NCBI RefSeq assembly: GCF_008120935.1
Contig: NZ_RDBO01000065.1
Location: 161,208 to 225,207, forward strand
Reading direction: 5' to 3'
DNA from: Streptomyces sp. sk2.1
GTDB taxonomy: Bacteria; Actinomycetota; Actinomycetes; Streptomycetales; Streptomycetaceae
DNA length: 64,000 nucleotides
The notes beneath the pieces were generated by a model. The model saw only the letters and a list, made by a program, of their open reading frames with translations. It was not told the origin of the DNA and did not search any database. Shown here piece by piece: positions 15,585 to 24,899 of the stretch. Position numbers and translations under genes: made by a program. Each line of letters begins with the position of its first letter. Position 1 is the first letter of the stretch.

Positions 15585-18107
15585 TCACAACTGGCCCACG
15601 GAGGTGACCTTGACGACGGCCCGGCCCTCCTCGTCGGAAGCGGCCAGGTCGATCTCGGCGCTGATGCCCCAGTCGTGGTCGCCGTTCGGGTCGGCGAATG
15701 CCTGCCGGACCCGCCACACCCCGTGCGCCGCGTCCTCCTCGATCCTCAGCAGCTTCGGACCGCGGGCGTCCGGGCCGGTGCCCAGCTCGTCGTACTCGTC
15801 CCAGTAGGCGTCCATCGCCTCGCCCCAGGCGTCCTCGTCCCAGCCCGCGTCGCCGTCCAGCTCGCCGAGCTCGCCGACCCGGTCCAGCGCGGCCAGCTCC
15901 ACCCGGCGGAACATCGCGTTGCGCACCAGCACCCGGAAGGCGCGGGCGTTCGCCGTCACCGGCTTCACCTCGTCGGCCTTCTCCTGCGCCTGCTCGGCCG
16001 TCTCGATCTCCGGGTTGGCCAGCTGCTCCCACTCGTCCAGGAGACTGGAGTCCACCTGGCGCACCATCTCGCCGAGCCAGGCGATCAGGTCCTCCAGGTC
16101 CTCGGACTTGAGGTCGTCCGGAATGGTGTGCTCCAGCGCCTTGTACGCGCTCGCCAGATAGCGCAGCACGATGCCCTCGGTACGGGCCAGCTCGTAGTGC
16201 GAGGTGAACTCCGTGAACGTCATGGCGCGTTCGTACATGTCACGGATCACGGACTTCGGCGACACCGGGTGGTCGCCCACCCACGGGTGGCTCCTGCGGT
16301 ACACGTCGTACGCGTGCCACAACAGCTCGCTCAGCGGCTTCGGGTACGTGACCTCCTGGAGCAGCTCCATCCGCTCCTCGTACTCGACCCCGTCCGCCTT
16401 CATCTGCCCGACCGCCTCGCCGCGCGCCTTGTTCTGCTGCGCCGCGAGGATCTGCCGCGGGTCGTCCAGCGTCGACTCGACGACGGAGACCATGTCCAGC
16501 GCGTACGAGGGGGAGTCCGGGGCCAGCAGGTCGAACGCGGCCAGCGCGAAGGTGGACAGCGGCTGGTTGAGCGCGAAGTCCTGCTGGAGGTCGACGGTGA
16601 GCCGGACGATGCGGCCCTCCGCGTCCGGCTCGTCGAGCTGCTCCACCACGCCGCCGTCCAGCAGCGAGCGGTAGATCGCGATGGCCCGGCGGATGTGCCG
16701 CAACTGCGCCCGGCGCGGCTCGTGGTTGTCCTCCAGCAGCCGCCGCATCGCCTCGAAGGCGTTGCCGGGGCGCGCGATCACGGACAGCAGCATCGTGTGC
16801 GTGACCCGGAAGCGCGAGGTCAGCGGCTCCGGATCGGACTGGATCAGCTTGTCGAAGGTGGTCTCCGACCAGGCGACGAAGCCCTCGGGGGCCTTCTTGC
16901 GGACCACCTTGCGCTTCTTCTTCGGGTCGTCGCCCGCCTTCTTGACGGCCTTCTCGTTCTCGATGACGTGCTCGGGCGCCTGGGCCACCACGAAGCCCGC
17001 CGTGTCGAAACCGGCCCGGCCCGCCCGGCCCGCGATCTGGTGGAACTCCCGGGCCCGCAGTGTCCGCACCCGGGTCCCGTCGTACTTGGTGAGCGCCGTG
17101 AACAGCACCGTGCGGATGGGGACGTTGACGCCGACGCCGAGCGTGTCCGTACCGCAGATCACCTTCAGCAGACCCGCCTGGGCGAGCTTCTCCACCAGGC
17201 GCCGGTACTTCGGCAGCATGCCCGCGTGGTGCACCCCGATGCCGTGCCGCACATAGCGCGAGAGGTTCTTGCCGAACTTGGTGGTGAAGCGGAAGTTGCC
17301 GATCAGATCGGCGATCTTCTCCTTCTCCTCCTTGGTGCACATGTTGATGCTCATCAGCGACTGCGCCCGCTCGACGGCCGCGGCCTGGGTGAAGTGCACG
17401 ATGTAGACCGGCGACTGCCGGGTGTCCAGGAGCTCGGTGAGCGTCTCGGTGATCGGGGTCAGCCGGTACTCGTAGCTGAGCGGCACCGGCCGGGTCGCCG
17501 AGCGGATCACGGAGGTGGGACGGCCGGTGCGGCGGGTCAGGTCCTCCTCGAACATCCGGACGTCGCCGAGCGTGGCCGACATCAGGACGAACTGGGCCTG
17601 CGGAAGCTCCAGCAGCGGGATCTGCCAGGCCCAGCCGCGGTCCGGCTCGGCGTAGAAGTGGAACTCGTCCATCACGACCTGGCCGATGTCGGCGTACTTG
17701 CCGTCGCGCAGCGCGATGGAGGCCAGCACCTCGGCCGTGCAGCAGATCACCGGGGCGTCGGCGTTGACCGAGGCGTCGCCGGTGAGCATGCCGACGTTCT
17801 CCGTGCCGAACAGCTTGCACAGGTCGAAGAACTTCTCCGAGACCAGCGCCTTGATCGGCGCGGTGTAGAAGGTGACCTTGTCCTGGGCCAGCGCGGTGAA
17901 GTGCGCGCCCGCCGCGACCAGGCTCTTCCCGGAACCGGTCGGGGTGGACAGGATCACGTTCGCACCGGAGACCACCTCGATCAGCGCCTCCTCCTGGGCC
18001 GGATAGAGGGAGATGCCCCGGCTCTCGGTCCATGACGAGAAAGCCTCGAAGAGGGCGTCGGGGTCGTCGGTCGGGGGCAGCTGATCGATAAGGGTCACGC
18101 CCCCCAT
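15585..18107 (-). CDS. Ski2-like DEAD/DEAH-box RNA helicase with DUF3516
   Basis: An 840-residue superfamily 2 helicase. Motif I is STPTGSGKS (about residues 54-62), motif II is DEFH in VMDEFHFYAEPDRGWAWQ, motif III is LMSATLGD and motif VI is QIAGRAGRAGFD. The C-terminal half has a Lys-rich insertion (GDDPKKKRKVVRKKAPEG) and the DUF3516 domain typical of actinobacterial members. It probably unwinds structured RNA in decay or ribosome biogenesis. Start uncertain: ATG at 18107 or GTG at 18098. Confidence 0.92.
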   Translation of the reverse strand: MGGVTLIDQLPPTDDPDALFEAFSSWTESRGISLYPAQEEALIEVVSGANVILSTPTGSGKSLVAAGAHFTALAQDKVTFYTAPIKALVSEKFFDLCKLFGTENVGMLTGDASVNADAPVICCTAEVLASIALRDGKYADIGQVVMDEFHFYAEPDRGWAWQIPLLELPQAQFVLMSATLGDVRMFEEDLTRRTGRPTSVIRSATRPVPLSYEYRLTPITETLTELLDTRQSPVYIVHFTQAAAVERAQSLMSINMCTKEEKEKIADLIGNFRFTTKFGKNLSRYVRHGIGVHHAGMLPKYRRLVEKLAQAGLLKVICGTDTLGVGVNVPIRTVLFTALTKYDGTRVRTLRAREFHQIAGRAGRAGFDTAGFVVAQAPEHVIENEKAVKKAGDDPKKKRKVVRKKAPEGFVAWSETTFDKLIQSDPEPLTSRFRVTHTMLLSVIARPGNAFEAMRRLLEDNHEPRRAQLRHIRRAIAIYRSLLDGGVVEQLDEPDAEGRIVRLTVDLQQDFALNQPLSTFALAAFDLLAPDSPSYALDMVSVVESTLDDPRQILAAQQNKARGEAVGQMKADGVEYEERMELLQEVTYPKPLSELLWHAYDVYRRSHPWVGDHPVSPKSVIRDMYERAMTFTEFTSHYELARTEGIVLRYLASAYKALEHTIPDDLKSEDLEDLIAWLGEMVRQVDSSLLDEWEQLANPEIETAEQAQEKADEVKPVTANARAFRVLVRNAMFRRVELAALDRVGELGELDGDAGWDEDAWGEAMDAYWDEYDELGTGPDARGPKLLRIEEDAAHGVWRVRQAFADPNGDHDWGISAEIDLAASDEEGRAVVKVTSVGQL

Positions 18108-18237
18108 CTTGCCTGCCTTCCGCCCGGATGAGGGAACCGGACGACCGTATGAAGATCATGGGCGATACGCTGCCCACTCAACTCGGCCGTGCCACAACGG
18201 CAAACGGCGGCAGGACGATTTTGGGGGCGGAAGCACC

Positions 18238-19029
18238 ATGATGGGACCGGCACACTCGCTGTCAGGGGCGGCGGCCTGGCTGGGGGTGGGCGCCGCGGCC
18301 GCCGCCACGGGCCACGCGATGCCGTGGCCCGTCCTCGTCGTGGGCGCGCTCATCACCGCCGGAGCCGCGCTCGCCCCGGACCTCGACCACAAGTCCGCGA
18401 CCATCTCGCGCGCCTTCGGACCGGTCTCGCGCGGGCTCTGCGAGATCGTCGACAAGCTCTCGCACGCCGTCTACAAGGCGACCAGGATGCGCGGCGACTC
18501 GCAGCGCAACGGCGGTCACCGGACCCTGACGCACACCTGGGTCTGGGCCGTCCTGATCGGCGCCGGGGCCTCCGCCGCGGCGGTCACCGGCGGCCGCTGG
18601 GCGGTCCTGGGGATCCTCTTCGTCCACCTGGTGCTGGCCGTCGAAGGACTGCTGTGGCGGGCCGCCCGGATGTCCAGCGACGTCCTGGTCTGGCTGCTCG
18701 GCGCGACCAGCGCCTGGATACTGGCGGGCGTCCTGGACGAGCCGGGCAACGGCTCGGACTGGCTGTTCACCGCCCCCGGCCAGGAGTACCTGTGGCTCGG
18801 GCTGCCGATCGTGCTCGGCGCCCTCGTCCACGACATCGGTGACGCGCTGACCGTATCGGGCTGCCCGATCCTGTGGCCCATCCCGATCGGCCGCAAGCGC
18901 TGGTACCCGGTCGGCCCGCCGAAGGCCATGCGGTTCCGGGCCGGCAGCTGGGTGGAGCTGAAGGTGCTGATGCCGGCCTTCATGGTGCTCGGGGGAGTGG
19001 GCGGGGCGGCGGCGCTGAACATCATCTGA
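18238..19029 (+). CDS. YdjM-like membrane-bound metal-dependent hydrolase
   Basis: 263 residues with about six hydrophobic segments. MMGPAHSLSGAAAWLG supplies the N-terminal metal-binding His, APDLDHKSATISRAFGPVSR a DxDH motif, and HRTLTHTWVW two more His, matching the LexA-regulated inner-membrane hydrolase family (PF04307). The biochemical activity is unproven. ATG-ATG at 18238 and 18241 follow GGGGGCGGAAG. Divergent from the helicase gene. Confidence 0.85.
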   Translation: MMGPAHSLSGAAAWLGVGAAAAATGHAMPWPVLVVGALITAGAALAPDLDHKSATISRAFGPVSRGLCEIVDKLSHAVYKATRMRGDSQRNGGHRTLTHTWVWAVLIGAGASAAAVTGGRWAVLGILFVHLVLAVEGLLWRAARMSSDVLVWLLGATSAWILAGVLDEPGNGSDWLFTAPGQEYLWLGLPIVLGALVHDIGDALTVSGCPILWPIPIGRKRWYPVGPPKAMRFRAGSWVELKVLMPAFMVLGGVGGAAALNII

Positions 19030-19033
19030 CCAC

Positions 19034-19067
19034 CGGGGCCGGGGCACCGCACGGTGCCCCGGCCCCG
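19034..19067. terminator. Bidirectional terminator hairpin
   Basis: CGGGGCCGGGGCACCG (19034-19049) and its complement (19052-19067) form a near-perfect 16-bp stem between two convergent genes. Confidence 0.75.
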
Positions 19068-19148
19068 ACCGCCCCACAGGCCCCCGTCGGGACCGCACGC
19101 CTTCCGACCGGGGCTTTTCGTTGCCCCGGGACCGGGACCGGCCGTCCC

Positions 19149-20930
19149 TCAGCCGTGCCAGGACCGCCACAGCGCCGCGTACGCGCCGTCCGCCGCCACC
19201 AGTTCGTCGTGGTTGCCCAGTTCACTGATCCGGCCGCTCTCCACCACCGCGATCATGTCCGCGTCGTGCGCGGTGTGCAGCCGGTGGGCGATCGCCACGA
19301 CCGTGCGCCCCTCCAGCACCCGGGCCAGCGACCGCTCCAGGTTCCGGGCGGCCCGCGGATCCAGCAGCGACGTCGCCTCGTCCAGCACCAGCGTGTGCGG
19401 ATCGGCCAGGACCAGCCGGGCCAGGGCGATCTGCTGGGCCTGGGCCGGGGTCAGCGCCAGACCGCCGGAACCGACCTCGGTGTCCAGCCCCTCCTCCAGC
19501 GCCCTCGCCCAGCCGTCCGCGTCGACCGCCGCGAGCGCCGTCCACAGCTCCGCGTCCTCGGCACCCGCACGGGCCAGCAGGAGGTTGTCCCGCAGCGAAC
19601 CGACGAACACGTGGTGCTCCTGGTTGACCAGCGCCACGTGCGCACGCACCTGCTCCGCCCTCATCCGGGACAACTCCGCGCCGCCGAGCGTCACCTCACC
19701 CGCGCGCGGGGCGTAGATCCCGGCCAGCAACCGGCCCAGCGTGGACTTGCCGGCCCCCGACGGACCGACCAGCGCCAGCCGGGTGCCCGGCGCCACGTCC
19801 AGCGACACCCGGTGCAGGACGTCCAGCCCAGCCCGGTAGCCGAAGCGCACCTCGTCGGCCCGTACCTCCCGGCCGTCCGGGACCACCTCCGCGTCACCCG
19901 CGTCCGGCTCGACGTCCCGTACACCGACCAGCCGGGCCAGCGACACCTGGGCGACCTGCAACTCGTCGTACCAGCGCAGGATCAGGCCGATCGGATCGAC
20001 CATCATCTGCGCCAGCAGCGCACCCGTCGTCAGCTGCCCCACGGTCAGCCAGCCCTCCAGGACGAACCAGCCGCCGAGCAGCAGCACCGCGCCCAGGATC
20101 GTCACATAGGTGGCGTTGACGACCGGGAAGAGCACGGAACGCAGGAAGAGGGTGTACCGCTCCCACGCCGTCCACTCCTTGATCCGCCGGTCCGACAGCT
20201 CCACCCGGCGCGCGCCCAGCCGGTGTGCCTCCACGGTCCGCCCGGCGTCCACGGTCTCCGCGAGTGCCGCCGCGACCGCCGCGTAACCGGCGGCCTCCGA
20301 ACGGTACGCGGACGGGGCCCGCCGGAAGTACCAGCGGCAGCCGACGATCAGGACCGGCAGCGCGAGCAGCACCGAGAGCGCCAGCGGCGGGGCCGTCACG
20401 GCGAGCGCGCCCAGCAGCAGCCCCACCCACACCACACCGATCGCCAGCTGTGGCACGGCCTCGCGCATCGCGTTGGCCAGCCGGTCGACGTCCGTGGTGA
20501 TCCTGGAGAGCAGATCACCCGTCCCGGCCCGCTCCAGCACCCCCGGCGGCAGCCCCACCGACCGCACGAGGAAGTCCTCGCGCAGATCGGCCAGCATCTC
20601 CTCGCCGAGCATCGCGCTGCGCAGCCGCATCATCCGGGTGAACACGGTCTGCACCACCAGCGCGAGCGCGAACACCCCGGCCGTGCGTTCCAGATGCAGG
20701 TCCCGGACCCCGTCGGAGAGATCCTCGACCAGCCCGCCCAGCAGGTACGGGCCGACGATCGAGGCGATCACCGCGATGGCGTTGAACGAGATCAGCACGG
20801 TGAACGGCCCGCGATGGCGCCGCAACAGCTCCCGCACATAGCTCCGCACGGTGGCGGGAGTACCCACCGGCAGGGTCGTCGCCGATTCCGGCGCGGCCGG
20901 GTCGTACGCCGGTTCCGCGACGCCGATCAT
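19149..20930 (-). CDS. ABC exporter half-transporter (intact Walker A, degenerate signature)
   Basis: A 593-residue type I exporter half with six membrane helices in residues 30-320 and a nucleotide-binding domain after. Walker A VGPSGAGKSTLGRL and Walker B VLVLDEATS equivalents (HTLVLDEATSLLD) and the H-loop AIAHRLHT are intact, but the signature reads LTPAQ instead of LSGGQ. Its start overlaps the stop of the upstream transporter gene by 4 bp, so translation is coupled. The two subunits should pair as a heterodimer in which this Walker A faces the good LSGGQ of the partner, leaving one working and one degenerate ATP site. Cargo unknown. Confidence 0.88.
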   Translation of the reverse strand: MIGVAEPAYDPAAPESATTLPVGTPATVRSYVRELLRRHRGPFTVLISFNAIAVIASIVGPYLLGGLVEDLSDGVRDLHLERTAGVFALALVVQTVFTRMMRLRSAMLGEEMLADLREDFLVRSVGLPPGVLERAGTGDLLSRITTDVDRLANAMREAVPQLAIGVVWVGLLLGALAVTAPPLALSVLLALPVLIVGCRWYFRRAPSAYRSEAAGYAAVAAALAETVDAGRTVEAHRLGARRVELSDRRIKEWTAWERYTLFLRSVLFPVVNATYVTILGAVLLLGGWFVLEGWLTVGQLTTGALLAQMMVDPIGLILRWYDELQVAQVSLARLVGVRDVEPDAGDAEVVPDGREVRADEVRFGYRAGLDVLHRVSLDVAPGTRLALVGPSGAGKSTLGRLLAGIYAPRAGEVTLGGAELSRMRAEQVRAHVALVNQEHHVFVGSLRDNLLLARAGAEDAELWTALAAVDADGWARALEEGLDTEVGSGGLALTPAQAQQIALARLVLADPHTLVLDEATSLLDPRAARNLERSLARVLEGRTVVAIAHRLHTAHDADMIAVVESGRISELGNHDELVAADGAYAALWRSWHG

Positions 20931-22906
20931 GCCCGTTCCCCTATTTCCTCGATCGTCCTGAACGCGTCCCCGGCACCCGGGGCGGCGATCTCGTCGTCCG
21001 TCTCGCGCGTCACGACCGCCCGGTAGCGGGGCTCCGTGCGCAACAGCTCGCGGTGCGAACCGACCGCGACGACCGTGCCCCGGTGCGCCAGCACCACCCG
21101 GTCGGCCAGGTCGAGCAGCAGCGGCGACGAGGCGAGCACCACGGTGGTGCGTCCCCGGCGCAGTTCCTTGATCCCGGCGGCCACCCGGGACTCCGTGTGC
21201 GAGTCGACGGCGGAGGTCGGCTCGTCGAGAACCAGCACCTCCGGGTCGGCCACCAACGAGCGGGCCAGGGCCAGGCGCTGGCGCTGGCCGCCCGAGAGCG
21301 AACGGCCGCGTTCGGTGATGCGCGTGGTCATCGGATCGCCGCTCGCGTCGGCGGACGCCTGCGCCAACGCGTCCAGCACGTCACCGCACCGGGCGGCGGC
21401 CAGCGCGTCCTCGGCGGCCACCAGGCCGGACGACGGCACGTCCAGCAACTCGCCCAGCGTGCCGGAGAGCAGCACCGGGTCCTTGTCCTGGACGAGCACG
21501 GCGGTCCGGGCGGTGTCCAGCGGGAGTTCGTCCAGCGGGACGCCGCCGAGCAGGACGGACGGGACCGTTTCCGGCTTCGGCACGGCTTCGGGCGCCCCGT
21601 CCTTCGCCGCGTCCCCGTTCCCGCCCGCGTCCCCGTTCCCGTCGAGGTCCGCGAGGCCGCGGTGCACAGTGCGCGGATGTGGTCGTTGATCTCGGCGATC
21701 CAGGTGCTGCTGCCCGGCGTGCTGCTCATCTCGCTGGTCGTGTACGGGGCGGCGCTGGCCCGGGACGGCCGGATCGAGGTCGGCCAGCCGTCCCGCCTCG
21801 TCCGGGTCGCCGCAGACCACCGCGGTGAACAGGCCCGCCGGGGCCATCAGCCCGGTGACCGGGTCGTACAGATCACCGGTGGGCGCGGTGTCGAGGCTCG
21901 CCGGCCGGTCCGCGCGGCCCAGCGACAGGACCCGCACCGCGCGCCTGGCGGAGGGCCGGGAGAAGGAGTACGCCATCGCGATCTCCTCGAAGTGCCGCAG
22001 CGGGAACAGCAGCAGCGCCGCCGCGCTGTACACCGTGACCAGCTGGCCGACCTCGATCCGGCCGTCCCGGGCCAGCGCCGCCCCGTACACGACCAGCGAG
22101 ATGAGCAGCACGCCGGGCAGCAGCACCTGGATCGCCGAGATCAACGACCACATCCGCGCACTGTGCACCGCGGCCTCGCGGACCTCCTGCGAGGCACGCC
22201 GGTAGCGGCCGAGGAACAGCTCCTCGCCGCCGATCCCGCGCAGCACCCGCAGCCCGGCGACGGTGTCCGAGGCCAGCTCGGTCGCCCGGCCCGCCTTCTC
22301 CCGCTGGAGGTCGGCGCGCCGGGTGGCCCGGGGGAGCAGCGGCAGCACCGCCAGGGCCAGCAGGGGCACGGAGAGGGTCACCAGGAGGCCCAGCGACGGC
22401 AGATAGAGCAGGAGCCCCGTGCAGATCAGCACGAGGGCGGCGGCGGCCGAGGCGAAGCGGGAGAGCGCCTCGACGAACCAGCCGATCTTCTCGACGTCGC
22501 CGGTGGACACGGCGACGACCTCGCCCGCGGCGACCCGGCGGGTCAGTGCGGAGCCGAGCTCGGCGGTCTTGCGCGCCAGCAGCTGCTGCACGCGCGCCGC
22601 GGCGGTGATCCAGTTGGTGATGGCGGTGCGGTGGAGCATGGTGTCGCCCAGGGCGATCAGCACGCCCAGGACCACGATCAGACCGCCCGCCCATGCGAGC
22701 CGGTTGCCGGAACGGTCCACGACGGCCTGCACGGCGAGACCCGCGGCGAGGGGGAGACCGGCCAGCGAACACTGGTGCAGCAGGCCCCAGGCCATCGATT
22801 TGAGCTGCCCGCGGAGCTGGTTGCGGCCGAGCCAGAGCAGAAAGCGTGGGCCCGACCGGATATCGGGGTCGCCGGGATCCGAGTACGGAAGATCGCGAAT
22901 CTGCAT
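20927..22906 (-). CDS. ABC exporter half-transporter (no Walker A; contains an inverted duplication)
   Basis: A 659-residue partner of the following gene, from the ATG at 22906 (MQIRDLPYSDPGDPDI). Six helices come first. The nucleotide-binding domain has signature LSGGQRQRLALARSL and Walker B VLVLDEPTSAVD, but Walker A is replaced by VVCGDPDEAGRLAD and the H-loop His by Ser (VLASSPLLL), so it should contribute only the signature to the working site. Straight after the Walker A position a low-similarity stretch of about 48 residues rich in Gln, His and Arg is encoded by a 145-bp inverted copy of DNA from the same gene's membrane domain. Reading frame is kept. Whether this is real or an assembly fault is open. 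Confidence 0.82.
   Translation of the reverse strand: MQIRDLPYSDPGDPDIRSGPRFLLWLGRNQLRGQLKSMAWGLLHQCSLAGLPLAAGLAVQAVVDRSGNRLAWAGGLIVVLGVLIALGDTMLHRTAITNWITAAARVQQLLARKTAELGSALTRRVAAGEVVAVSTGDVEKIGWFVEALSRFASAAAALVLICTGLLLYLPSLGLLVTLSVPLLALAVLPLLPRATRRADLQREKAGRATELASDTVAGLRVLRGIGGEELFLGRYRRASQEVREAAVHSARMWSLISAIQVLLPGVLLISLVVYGAALARDGRIEVGQLVTVYSAAALLLFPLRHFEEIAMAYSFSRPSARRAVRVLSLGRADRPASLDTAPTGDLYDPVTGLMAPAGLFTAVVCGDPDEAGRLADLDPAVPGQRRPVHDQRDEQHAGQQHLDRRDQRPHPRTVHRGLADLDGNGDAGGNGDAAKDGAPEAVPKPETVPSVLLGGVPLDELPLDTARTAVLVQDKDPVLLSGTLGELLDVPSSGLVAAEDALAAARCGDVLDALAQASADASGDPMTTRITERGRSLSGGQRQRLALARSLVADPEVLVLDEPTSAVDSHTESRVAAGIKELRRGRTTVVLASSPLLLDLADRVVLAHRGTVVAVGSHRELLRTEPRYRAVVTRETDDEIAAPGAGDAFRTIEEIGERA
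21644..22186. repeat. 145-bp perfect inverted repeat inside an ABC transporter gene
   Basis: Bases 21644-21788 are the exact reverse complement of 22042-22186, with 253 bp between the arms. The right arm encodes the fifth to sixth helix region (MWSLISAIQVLLPGVLLISL); the left arm is a displaced, inverted copy within the nucleotide-binding domain. Next to the left arm is a short tandem repeat of CCCGTTCCCGC type (about 21611-21642). Confidence 0.95.
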
Positions 22907-23077
22907 GACGTCCCATGGTTCGATGTGCCGGTTCGTGCAGCGAATGCCGCGAACCGTCCCAGGTTCGCCCCGGAACGTCAGTCGGAGCAATTGATTTTCT
23001 GGACGTTCCGGACGGGGCCGCAGTGTCCGGAACGGCTCGGCCGAGCAGCACCGGACCCACGGCCCCGACCTGGGACG

Positions 23078-24532
23078 TCAGGCCTTCTCCGGGTCCTCCG
23101 AGTCCATTCCGGAACGGGCCTTCTTCCACTCGCCGCGGGTGAAGTCGGGGATCTGCTGCGGCGCGCCCTTCGCCTTGATCGACAGGTGGCTGAGCGGCAC
23201 GGGCGCCGTCCACGTCGCCGCGTCGTACACGTCGAAGTCGGGGACGAGACCGAGCCGCATGCACTGCATCAGCCGGAACACCAGCATGTAGTCCATGCCG
23301 CCGTGACCACCGGGCGGGTTGGCGTGCTCCTTCCACAGCCAGTGGTCCCAGTCCTGGTACTTGGAGAAGTCGCCCCAGCTGTCGTTCGTGTGGTCGGGCT
23401 CGATGTAGATGCGCGCGGGGTAGTCCTCGAAGACGCCCTTCGTCCCGCCGAGGCTGTTGATCCGGGAGTAGGGGTGCGGGGTGGACACGTCGTGCTCCAG
23501 CCGGATGACCCGTCCCTTGGCGGTCTGGACGAGACTGATCGTCCGGTCGGACTCGATGTAGGTCTCCTTCCAGCTCGGGTCACCGGCCGGCATGTGCTTC
23601 TCGCGGTACTCGGCGAGTCCGAGCGCCGGGGAACCGACACTGGTGATGCTCACCGCGCGGTCACCGCGGTTGATGTCCATGTAGTTGGCGACCGGACCGA
23701 AACCGTGGTTGGGGTAGAGGTCGCCGCGCAGCCGGGTGTGCCACAGCCTGCGCCAGGGCCCCTCGTAGTAGTCAGGGTCGAACATCAGGCCGCGCAGATC
23801 GTGGTTGTACGCGCCCGCGCCGTGCAGGAGGTCGCCGAAGAGCCCGGCGTGCGCCATGCGCAGCACCCGCATCTCGTTCCGCCCGTAACAGCAGTTCTCC
23901 AACTGCATGCAGTGGCGTCTGGTGCGCTCGGAGAGGTCGACCAGCTCCCAGAGCTGATCGAGTTGGAGCGCGATCGGGCACTCCACGCCGACGTGCTTGC
24001 CGTTCAGCATGGCGGTCTTCGCCATCTGGAAGTGGAAGTCCCAGGGCGTCGCCACATAGACGAAGTCGATGTCCCCGCGCCTGCAGAGGTTCTCGTAGTC
24101 GTCCTCGCCGTTGGTGTAGACGGCGGGCGCCGGCTGGCCCGCCGCGGTCACCTTCGCCGCGGCCCGCTGCGCCTTGTCCTTGACCGGGTCGCAGACGGCG
24201 ACGACCTGCACACCGCTGACGGCGAGGAAGAGGTCGATCATGCTGCCACCGCGGTTGCCGAGGCCGACGATGCCGACCCGGACGGTGGAGCGCCGGTCGA
24301 ACGGCACCCCCGCCATGGTGCGCCCCTGGCGCCTGGGGACGGACGTCTGTTCCGCGGCGGTGTCCTCGGGGCTCCGGGCAGGGGTGGCGGCGGACGCGGT
24401 ACCACCGGCGAGGGCGCCGAGCCCGAGCCCGGCACCGGCCACACCGGCGGTCGTGCGCAGGACCGAGCGACGGCTCATCGAGCCCTCGTCGCCGCCCTGA
24501 GTGCCGTCGTCCTGCTGTGCTGCGTCGTTCAT
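23078..24532 (-). CDS. Tat-exported Gfo/Idh/MocA protein, GH109 alpha-N-acetylgalactosaminidase-like
   Basis: 484 residues. A twin-arginine signal [16 protein letters not shown] starts at residue 20, so the folded, cofactor-loaded protein is exported. The NAD-binding loop [12 protein letters not shown] is at 87-97, and [38 protein letters not shown] and [20 protein letters not shown] follow the GH109 pattern, in which a tightly bound NAD drives glycosidic cleavage by oxidation and elimination. Substrate (alpha-GalNAc or another sugar) is inferred from family. GGAGG stands 4 nt before the ATG at 24532; an internal Met just before the RR motif is an alternative start. Confidence 0.82.
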   Translation of the reverse strand: MNDAAQQDDGTQGGDEGSMSRRSVLRTTAGVAGAGLGLGALAGGTASAATPARSPEDTAAEQTSVPRRQGRTMAGVPFDRRSTVRVGIVGLGNRGGSMIDLFLAVSGVQVVAVCDPVKDKAQRAAAKVTAAGQPAPAVYTNGEDDYENLCRRGDIDFVYVATPWDFHFQMAKTAMLNGKHVGVECPIALQLDQLWELVDLSERTRRHCMQLENCCYGRNEMRVLRMAHAGLFGDLLHGAGAYNHDLRGLMFDPDYYEGPWRRLWHTRLRGDLYPNHGFGPVANYMDINRGDRAVSITSVGSPALGLAEYREKHMPAGDPSWKETYIESDRTISLVQTAKGRVIRLEHDVSTPHPYSRINSLGGTKGVFEDYPARIYIEPDHTNDSWGDFSKYQDWDHWLWKEHANPPGGHGGMDYMLVFRLMQCMRLGLVPDFDVYDAATWTAPVPLSHLSIKAKGAPQQIPDFTRGEWKKARSGMDSEDPEKA

Positions 24533-24816
24533 CGATCCTCCGGAAGGGGGTCTGACGTGCGCGGCTTCTGAATGAACCTCGGTAAGGACCTTGGTAGTTG
24601 GCACTGCTGGTGCGCAAGGGGAGCGATTGGACTCCTGCTTTGAAACCATGGACTTTTGTGCGCGCGGGAAGGACTTTTCGTGCACGTGCGAACTTTCGTG
24701 CGCGCGTGCGCTTCCAGGTACGCGCACGTGCGGTGTGTGCGAACCTGCTGCACACGCGAACGTGCCGCGTCCGCGGGTCCGCCCTGCGAACTCCTCGCGC
24801 GCACGGGCACGGAAAA
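24533..24816. other. Upstream region of the GH109 gene with repeats
   Basis: No gene seen. The stretch 24650-24770 is full of alternating CG/CA/TG dinucleotides and three related 15-bp units (next entry). It is the promoter region of the minus-strand GH109 gene. Confidence 0.5.
24652..24707. repeat. Three direct repeats at about 20-bp spacing
   Basis: ACTTTTGTGCGCGCG (24652), ACTTTTCGTGCACGTG (24673) and ACTTTCGTGCGCGCG (24692) recur 21 and 19 bp apart, that is on one face of the helix every two turns. They lie 120-175 bp upstream of the GH109 start and look like a multi-site operator. No known regulator consensus recognised. Confidence 0.55.
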
Positions 24817-24850
24817 GCCGGACGGGCCCGAGGGTTCGGGCCCGTCCGGC
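24817..24850 (-). terminator. Intrinsic terminator after the FAD/Fe-S dehydrogenase
   Basis: GCCGGACGGGCCCGA and its complement form a perfect 15-bp stem with a 4-nt loop, followed on the minus strand by TTTTCC, 50 bp past the stop at 24900. Confidence 0.82.
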
Positions 24851-24899
24851 GGGTCGGTCCGCGGGGCCGCCGTCTACCGCTGCCCGGGGGACGAGGGCG

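Noticed and set aside
21053-24571. A 1,172-codon open frame on the plus strand.
   Set aside because: It is antisense to the ABC transporter and GH109 genes, full of Arg/Gly/His runs and without domains; long antisense frames are normal at this G+C.
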